From Aselliscus stoliczkanus (taxonomy: Eukaryota > Chordata > Mammalia > Chiroptera > Hipposideridae): 64,000 nucleotides of DNA. The position numbers and the translations under genes are program-made. Positions 57,690-64,000 of the stretch are shown here, one piece after another (within the stretch, counting starts at the first letter, position 1; each line of letters opens with the position of its first letter). The stretch is taken from assembly GCA_033961575.1 (NCBI GenBank), contig CM066729.1:94305001-94369000 (forward strand). The letters are read 5' to 3'. The notes under the pieces were generated by a model. That model ran no database searches and was not told the origin of the DNA. It worked only from the letters and a program-made list of their open reading frames with translations.

Positions 57690-58440
57690 ATGGGAAAAAC
57701 TATATGCTTAAAGGTATAAAAGAGATCAAATACATCATGATGGAAGGAGAACTGACTCTGGGTGGTGATCACAGTATGATATACAAGGTCTGACAATTAA
57801 TTTAGGAAATTTGCTGCAATGATGTTGCTAACTTTCTTTTATATTAGAGGGATTATTCATTATGATTTTGTACCAATTTGACAAACAGTTAACCAAATTT
57901 GCTATTTGGAAGTGCTGACAAAGATGATTGAAAAAGTTAACCACCTGAACTTTTTGCCAACAATTCATGACTCATGCATCACGACAATGAACCAGCTCAC
58001 ATGGCACTGTCTGTGAGGGAGTTTTTAGCCAGGAAACACATAACTATATTGGAACACCCTCCCTACTCACCTGATCTGGCCCCCAACGACTTCTTTCTTT
58101 ACCCAAAGATAGAGTAAATATTGAAAGAAAGACATTTTTGATAACATTCAGGACATGAAGGTTAATACGACGACAGCTCTGATGGCCATTCCAGGAAGAG
58201 TTCTAAAATTGCTTTAAAGGGTGGACTAGACGCTGGTGTTGGTGCGTTGCTTCCCAAGGGGAGTACTTCAAAGGTGACCGTAGTGATATTCAGCAATGAA
58301 GTATGTAGCATTTTTTCTAGGATGAGTTCAGAAACTTATTTGTCCAACCTCATATAGACAGTGTATTACAGAATTGTACACCTGAAACCTATGTAACTTT
58401 ACTAACTATTGTCATCCTAATAAACCTGAATTAATAAAAA
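57690..58440 (+). mobile_element. Older L1 3' UTR tail, split by a mariner
   Basis: The left piece (aaaagagatcaaatacatca, then gatggaaggagaactgact) and right piece (gtgtattacagaattgtaca, then cctaataaacctgaatt) join into the 3' UTR type seen uninterrupted at 19190-19340. The mariner at 57784-58352 separates them. Confidence 0.85.
57784..58352 (+). mobile_element. Deleted mariner-like element inserted in L1
   Basis: The ends caaggtctgacaattaattt and, read in reverse, tgaggttggacaaataagtt are inverted copies. TA flanks lie at 57782-57783 and 58353-58354, and comparison with the intact L1 tail at 19255 confirms the insertion point. Inside are remnants of the transposase C-terminal half in broken frames (the region coding the HHDN-type motif is at about 57975-57990 and is altered, followed by PPYSPDLAP-like sequence at about 58056). 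It has the same internal deletion and the same 569-bp size as the copy at 20944. Confidence 0.9.
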
Positions 58441-58659
58441 GAAAAAGTATATCATCTTTACAATATAGTAATCATTAGTTTTTCAGGATGTATTTTCTTT
58501 TCTTTTCAAATGTAAATATGGGGGGATCATTTTTTAACATGTTCTCCTAGCACCTATCTGAAAGGAATTCTTAATTGAGCAAAAAAGGATATGATCTATA
58601 TTCAGGGCAATTAAACTATTGTTTTCTATTCCATAGGTATTTGATTGTAATAAACTTTA
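58441..58659. other. No gene seen
   Basis: Unique AT-rich sequence. Confidence 0.4.
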
Positions 58660-58850
58660 ATTTTTTTTTTCAATTACAGTTGACATACAATATTAAATTA
58701 GTTTCCAGTGTATAACATAGTGATCAAACATTTATACAAATTACAAGGTTATCACCCCAATAAATCTAGTAACCATCCAACATCATGCATAGTTATCACA
58801 ATAATACTAATCATACTCTTTATGCTCTACTTAAATAGACTCTTGATCAG
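58660..58850 (-). mobile_element. Old L1 3' end, reverse
   Basis: T10 at about 58661 is the tail, followed by caattacagttgacatacaa, attagtttccagtgtataac and the gttatcaccccaataaatct block. This is the reverse-strand 3' UTR of a third, older L1 lineage. Confidence 0.6.
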
Positions 58851-58905
58851 GGTCTGGTCTTGCAGTGAAAGCTCTCAGGAGCCACCATTTAAAAGGAATG
58901 ATTCT

Positions 58906-59351
58906 GGGCCGGCCGACTGGCTCCTTGGTTAAGAGCTGGCTTGGGACAACAGCTCTGAGCAGCAGGGCCCTGGTTTGGATCCCACATATGAGGGCCAGTG
59001 ACACTGCCCTCTACAGTTAAGATGGTGAACAACAATTCCACCTGGAGCTGGGCTGCTGTGAGTCTCCAGGCGATGGCATAGCTGCAGCCCCTGCTACAGT
59101 GGGTTGCCTTAGGCTACAGTGAGTAGCCTGCAGCCGGTGTGAATTGCCAAGAGCCACTGTGATTGGCCATCTATAGGCCAGCAACTGATCTGCCTAACCC
59201 AGGAAGAGTGCAATCATGATACCAACATGGGTCAGTGAACCAATGTCCTCCACAACTAGACTGAAGAACAAAAGGACAACAACTTGTCTGTTCCCCTTCC
59301 CTGATTCCCAAACGCTGTTCCCCTCTCCCAGTTCCCCAATAAAATCTTAAA

Positions 59352-59423
<72 letters not shown>

Positions 59424-59440
59424 AGAAAGAAAAAGAAAGA
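58906..59440 (+). mobile_element. Long-form tRNA-derived SINE with (GAAA)n tail
   Basis: The head gggccggccgactggctcct carries the variant agctctgagcagcag, a weak B box (ggtttggatccc) and the end ccccaataaaatcttaaaaa. The tail is an AAAG/GAAA tract of about 90 bp (59350-59440). A 9-bp TSD aatgattct lies at 58897-58905 and 59441-59449. The central repeat block is short, as in the copy at 2174. Confidence 0.93.
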
Positions 59441-59449
59441 AATGATTCT

Positions 59450-59859
59450 TTATATTCCAACTACCTTAAAGAAAACAATGAACTCTTCACACCAAAACCT
59501 CCATCTATGTATGGTCTTAATGGAAAAACATACAACTAATGATTGAACACTAGAGTAATATCAATAATTTTTCTCTGGGTATTAATGTTGGTGGCAGAAA
59601 TTATACCCTACTTCTAATAGTAGACACATTTGATTTCTTATGGTTTGTGCCATGTTTGTCATAAATTGAGGTCCCACACACACACGTGTGTGTGATTGTT
59701 TCCAGCTTTCTATTATCTTTCTTTGGCCTATTTGTCTACTGTTGGCCTTGAAACCCCATAATATAAATTCTAAAACCCTATATTTCTTCAAAAATGTCTT
59801 AACTATATTTTGTTCTTTTCACTTCTGAATATGTTTTAGAGATAACTTCCTAAGGATGC
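59450..59859. other. No gene seen; short CA/TG palindrome
   Basis: Unique sequence except for an 18-bp perfect palindrome of CA then TG repeats at 59677-59694 (cacacacac then gtgtgtgtg). Confidence 0.5.
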
Positions 59860-60300
59860 CTATATCAACTTTATTCATAAACTGAAAGTAGCCCAGATAT
59901 ACATCAATACAAAAGTAAAGAAATTGTCTTAAATCATATAATAAAATACTAATCAGCAACACAAAGGAATAAGCTACTTATACATACAATATGCCTGACT
60001 CTTAAGATCATTGTATTAGGAGGTGAAAGGAGACTTACATTAATAAGCACATGCTCTATGGTTCCATTTATATGAATTTCTAGAACAGACAAGGTTAAAT
60101 TACAGTACAAATCAAGAATTTATTTGGGGAGGAAGCAAATGTTGATTTGCAAGGGGTCATTAGGTAATGTTCTATACCTTGGTGGGTTAGTGTTACATAC
60201 GTATATACTTGTGTCAAAACTCACTGAATGTTCACATAAAGATTTGTATAATTCATTACGTACAAGTTGTCCCTCAACAGAAATATTTGTATAAAAATTG
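59860..60300 (+). mobile_element. Old L1 fragment
   Basis: Landmarks of an old L1 ORF2 end and 3' UTR: actttattcataaactgaaa, agcaacacaaaggaataagc, and ggttccatttatatgaattt. Strongly diverged, with no open frame. Confidence 0.55.
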
Positions 60301-60631
60301 GACTCTGGTTAATAGAACCCATTCTAATTAGGGAGACTTGTACTGATGTCTAGAATTTAGTTTCAAATGCATCAAAAATACAAAGGATTGATGGCTACAT
60401 AGAAGAATGTTTTGATAGTTATGAGATAAAACAAGTATAGTAAGATATAAATAACAGAATCTAGGTGTTAGTTACATGAGTGTTCACTATAAATAATGTT
60501 TATTTTTTATGTTTAATAATATTTATAATAAGTGGAAAAAAATATTTAGATTCTCTACATACCACTGTGTTATTTAGATAATTTGTAGTTGTAAGTTTCC
60601 TTCAGAATTTGTCCTTTTTTTCAAAGATATT
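60301..60631. other. No gene seen
   Basis: Unique AT-rich sequence. Confidence 0.4.
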
Positions 60632-60970
60632 GCTGTTACCAGTTCAAAGTCCACGTGCCTGAAGCTTCAAAAGGCCAAAACCCAAAATGTCAGGGTTTGG
60701 AGTGAGGAAAGGTTTATTGATTGAAAAGTTGCCAACCAAGAAGACAGGAGCCCTAATCCTCAAATCAATCTTGAGGAAAAACAAAGTTCAACCTTCTTTT
60801 ATGTCAGGAGAAGGGAACATGGGAGGGACTGTTTTGTGAAACTCAAGCTGTAAGCAGAATCCCTCTAATGATTAGCATGTCCATATGCAAGACAAAGCAG
60901 GAGCTATTAGTGAGGGCCCTGAGAACAGGGTAGTCTTGAACAATATGGAGTCAGAGAGTCCCAGCATTTC
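60632..60970 (-). mobile_element. Solo-LTR-like element, reverse
   Basis: On the minus strand the sequence runs from tgaaatgctgggactctctg to ggtaacagca, with a polyadenylation signal in caatcaataaacctttcctc about 90 bp before the 3' end. This is the layout of a short retroviral LTR (about 340 bp). No exact TSD and no attached internal region were found. The class is uncertain (ERV class I most likely). Confidence 0.45.
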
Positions 60971-61843
60971 ACTATCTTGCATCGCCATTGGTTTTATCTA
61001 AGTATTCTTTTAATATACTGTTTACATATGCTGGATAAGTCCCTTTTAATACCAAACATTGATTATTATTGTTCTCTCATTTTGCAATGGTTTCAGTCTT
61101 TTTAAAGTGCCATAGGTAGCTTTGTTAATATTTTAAATTACATGGTTGCCTTATACTTCATTACTTGTTTCAAATATGTATATATATATATTTTATATAT
61201 ATATATATTTCATATATACACATATAGTTCATTGATATTATATTTAAATATAAGTATTTAAGAATATAAGCATCCCTCTATGTTCTGTTTACTTTCATAA
61301 TTGTTTAGATGCTACATATCTATTAACAATCAGTTTAAAATAATTTCAAATTTTGATTGTGCTTTTTTCTTTCACCATGAGTTATTAAAAACTCCATCTT
61401 GATATTAAAACATAAAATGGATTTCTAGCTATTCTTTGCTCATTCAACTTTGTTTATTTCTTTTATTTACTGTTAATCATACTAATGTCTGAATTTTAGT
61501 TAATATATTAATTTCTCAAATTTCTATTCAGTATATATTCAAATACTAAATTGTTTCCAATACTCTCTTGAAATATTTATTTATTTATTTTGGCCTCATT
61601 AAATAAAGACAGCATAGTTGTTTTGAAGTTAATTATCTAATAATTCCAATATCTGGATCCCTTAATTGTGTGACAGATATTACATTTTAAGATAGTGTAA
61701 AAATTTGAGGTCTGGTATGATGCTTTCCTCTAAAGAAGATTCCCATTTGCTTTTCACAAATGCTCAGAAACAATAACAAGTCAATCTCTTTGTCAAGGGT
61801 TAAAATTTTGTGGGTCACGCTGATCCACAAAATAGACTCCTGT
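60971..61843. other. No gene seen; AT-repeat tract
   Basis: AT-rich sequence with a TATATA tract at about 61175-61235. Nothing else recognised. Confidence 0.45.
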
Positions 61844-61859
61844 CAGTTTCAGCATTCTT

Positions 61860-62279
61860 TTTTTTTTTTTTAAAGATTTTATTGGGGAATTGGCAGAGGG
61901 GAACAGCGTTGGGAAATCGGGGAAGGGGAACAGACAAGTTGCTGTCTTTTTGTTCTTCAGTTTAGTTGCGGAGGATGTTGCTTCACTGTTGGTATCGTCA
62001 TTGCGCTCTTCCCGGATGAGGCAGATCGGTCGCTGGCCTCTGGATGTCGCTCACCGCGGCTATTGGCAGCTCACTCTTGGCTGCCAGCCGCTCACGCTGG
62101 CTGCGGGCCACTCACTGTAGCCTATGGCAGCCCACACCATCACCGGGGCTCGCACAGCCCAGCTCCAGGTGGAGCTGTTGTTAGCTGTAGAGGGCAGTGT
62201 CACTGGCCCTCATGTGGGATCCGAACCGGGGCCGCTGGCATCCCAAAACCAGCGCTTAACCAATGCGCCACTCGGCCGG
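61860..62279 (-). mobile_element. Long-form tRNA-derived SINE, well preserved
   Basis: The minus-strand head ends at 62279 (ccggccgagtggcgcattgg) with A box TGGTTAAGCGC and B box GGTTCGGATCC. The 3' end is ccccaataaaatctttaaa. The central block has three units of about 20 bp around 62065-62115. A 16-bp perfect TSD cagtttcagcattctt lies at 61844-61859 and 62280-62295. It is the best full example of the long form. An open frame of 167 codons that crosses its edge into unique DNA is an artefact. Confidence 0.96.
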
Positions 62280-62295
62280 CAGTTTCAGCATTCTT

Positions 62296-63869
62296 AAAAT
62301 TTTGTTGTTTTTTAAAAAATTTCCCCTTATTCCTAGGATGTAGGTTTTTAGTATTCGATTCCAAAGTAATGAGAGTTTATTATGGCATTTCATGGATTTT
62401 AATTTGTATTTCACTAGACCCTCCAGGTTGTCAAAAGCAGTGCCCAATCTTAATCCATGTTTTCAAGATCTGCATTCTTCAAAGGCAAAAATGGCCCCAA
62501 TTCAAATTAATAACTTTGGATTTCTGTCCATTTCCTAATCTGGGTCAGTATTTGTTCACTATCTGAATAGTTTACCAGTTCTTTCAAGTAAGCATTTCTA
62601 ATACTTCACACGTTTTTGTATCACCTGGTCTTTTATTCTTAAATGTATTTATTACAGTGTTTTGAAGTTTAAAAATATACTGAATGCCACTGCTCTTTTT
62701 GAATGCTTTGATTACATAAATAAAGAGTATGAAGTCCAGATTTTATAAATACCTTAAGTTACACAGTGAGTTTGTGACAATTTCAGGACTCCCAGGAAAT
62801 GCTGTTTCCACTGTAAAAATGAGTTTTTATGCTGCTTCTACATTTGGAAATCATTTTATTAGCTCCTGATCTTTCTATTAAGGTTGTCTTCATAAAAAAG
62901 AAAGGAAACTAATCATAATTCACCATCTTCATTCTTCAGTAGCCAGGAGAAAAATTGAATTGTTCTGATATGTTTACACATCTTGATTCTTTGACTCAGG
63001 GAGAATGAACATATATTTTGTATCCTAAAAAGTAAAAGTAAATATGTGTGTGTGTTTGCACACACAATATATACTTATACATATAGAATGTATTTATGTT
63101 GTGTGCATATACACATATATACAAGATAGGCATTATCTATGTGTCTGTGTGTTTATGTGTAGTTTTTAATGCACTAAAAGACTCTAACCATAAGGATAAA
63201 AAAGTGGATAATTCAATATTTAAATTTATTCCATTATAATTATCAACAAATTCATTTTCTACATTTGTTTTAGAACATATGATTGTAATATTCTGACTAT
63301 ATGACAATGAAAACATAATTTTGCTTATAGCCATATTAAAGAGGTTTTAAAAAACATAGGAAAATTTAAATGATCTTGTATCATAAGCTCGTGTATAATG
63401 AAAATCTGAAAAAAAAATGGAGTTCTTGAGAACATTGCCACTGTAGAAAATTACAAATGAAATTATGCATCTACTCTTAAAACAGATAGACTCCACTTTA
63501 TTTTAACTAAACAAAATCACATACTATTAATTCCTTAAATAATTCCGTGTATTTTTTTATATATGAAAATAAATATAATTAGTGCTTAATATAAAAATAA
63601 TGCTGTTTTTCTGATTTAGACAAATTCATGCAACGTGTATTAAAACACAAAACCAAACAAACTCAAAACATGTAGCAAACTAATCAAGGTAATTTGTACT
63701 GTGGTTTTCAGGGCTTCCCCATGTGGTTCTCCCACCTTCAGCAATGGTTTAATAGATAATTGTCAATGATGTATGAAGTGTGTATTTGTCATTTTAAATG
63801 TCCTGGGATATTTTATATAATTTACAAAACAATAAGTGGGTATTACAATGGTACTGAATTTTTAGTTCT
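62296..63869. other. No gene seen
   Basis: Unique AT-rich sequence with a TG/CA- and TATA-rich stretch at about 63040-63165. Confidence 0.4.
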
Positions 63870-63879
63870 TTCCAAGTTC

Positions 63880-64000
63880 TTTTTTTTTCTTTATTATTAT
63901 TATTATTACTATTATTATTATTATTATTTTAAATTGGGGAATTGGGGGAGGGGAACAGAGCTGGGGAATTGGGGTAGGGGAACAGACAAGTTGCTGCGCT
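63880..64000 (-). mobile_element. Long-form tRNA-derived SINE, cut by window end
   Basis: A (TTA)n tail tract (63893-63931) and then the reverse of the SINE 3' part: ttggggaattgggggagggg and ggggaacagacaagttgctg. The tRNA head lies beyond the window. Confidence 0.9.

Noticed and set aside
2289..62566. Recurrent open frames reading AEDVASLAHVGIV and similar at 2289, 9370, 22496, 41571, 61890
   Set aside because: They are the reverse strand of the long SINE body, kept open because the copies are young. No start context, no conserved length, and they run over SINE edges.
1..64000. CRISPR array, operon, phage or other bacterial system
   Set aside because: No regularly spaced direct repeats and no long gene-dense frames. 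All dispersed repeats fit mammalian transposons.

Overview
The window is non-coding mammalian nuclear DNA, most likely from a bat. Three things point there: AT-rich unique sequence full of LINE-1, L2, MIR, MER5-like and MLT1-like repeats; abundant tRNA-derived SINEs whose 5' end reads GGCCGGCCGAGTGGCGCAG; and hAT and mariner DNA transposon relics. The SINE type looks to me like those of rhinolophoid bats (horseshoe, leaf-nosed). That is recall, not a database match. I found no host protein-coding exon, functional tRNA or rRNA gene, CRISPR array or prokaryotic feature, so this is an intergenic or deep intronic 'repeat desert'.

Layout. 1-10 kb: AT-rich unique sequence with four tRNA-SINEs (2.2, 3.6, 7.2 and 9.3 kb) and an old MER5-like element. 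10-16.2 kb: decayed L2 copies around a retroviral LTR (10.8-12.1 kb). 16.6-26.6 kb: short and long SINEs, MIRs, an older L1 tail and a deleted mariner (20.9 kb). 26.6-38 kb: L1-dominated. It holds an old L1 with a younger L1 tail inside it, then a full-length L1 (27,892-35,539) with a 14-bp target-site duplication (TSD), then a nearly identical 5'-truncated L1 in opposite orientation (36.6-37.9 kb). 38-46 kb: an MLT1-like LTR, a hAT miniature element with a perfect 8-bp TSD, a possible second miniature element, SINEs and an unidentified gene-like ORF. 47.5-53 kb: diffuse old sequence including a class III (ERVL-like) pol relic. 53-64 kb: SINEs, L1 and L2 relics, a TA-flanked miniature element, a mariner inserted into an L1 3' UTR, a second LTR, and a SINE cut by the window end.

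The dominant biology is L1-driven retrotransposition. The full-length L1 keeps its 5' end with a YY1-type site, a CpG-rich leader, ORF1, ORF2 and tail. It is dead because of an in-frame stop and a YADD-to-YAHD change in the reverse transcriptase. The SINEs carry A-rich tails and TSDs of the kind L1 makes. They come in a long form (about 420-450 bp, with a variable central repeat block and an AATAAAATCTT end) and a short form (about 110 bp) that ends at the same point in four copies. I saw no wholly new system. The best leads are the unusually long, two-part L1 5' UTR with antisense open frames, the two-form SINE family, the shared-deletion mariner family, and near-perfect hairpins that look like template-switch mutations.
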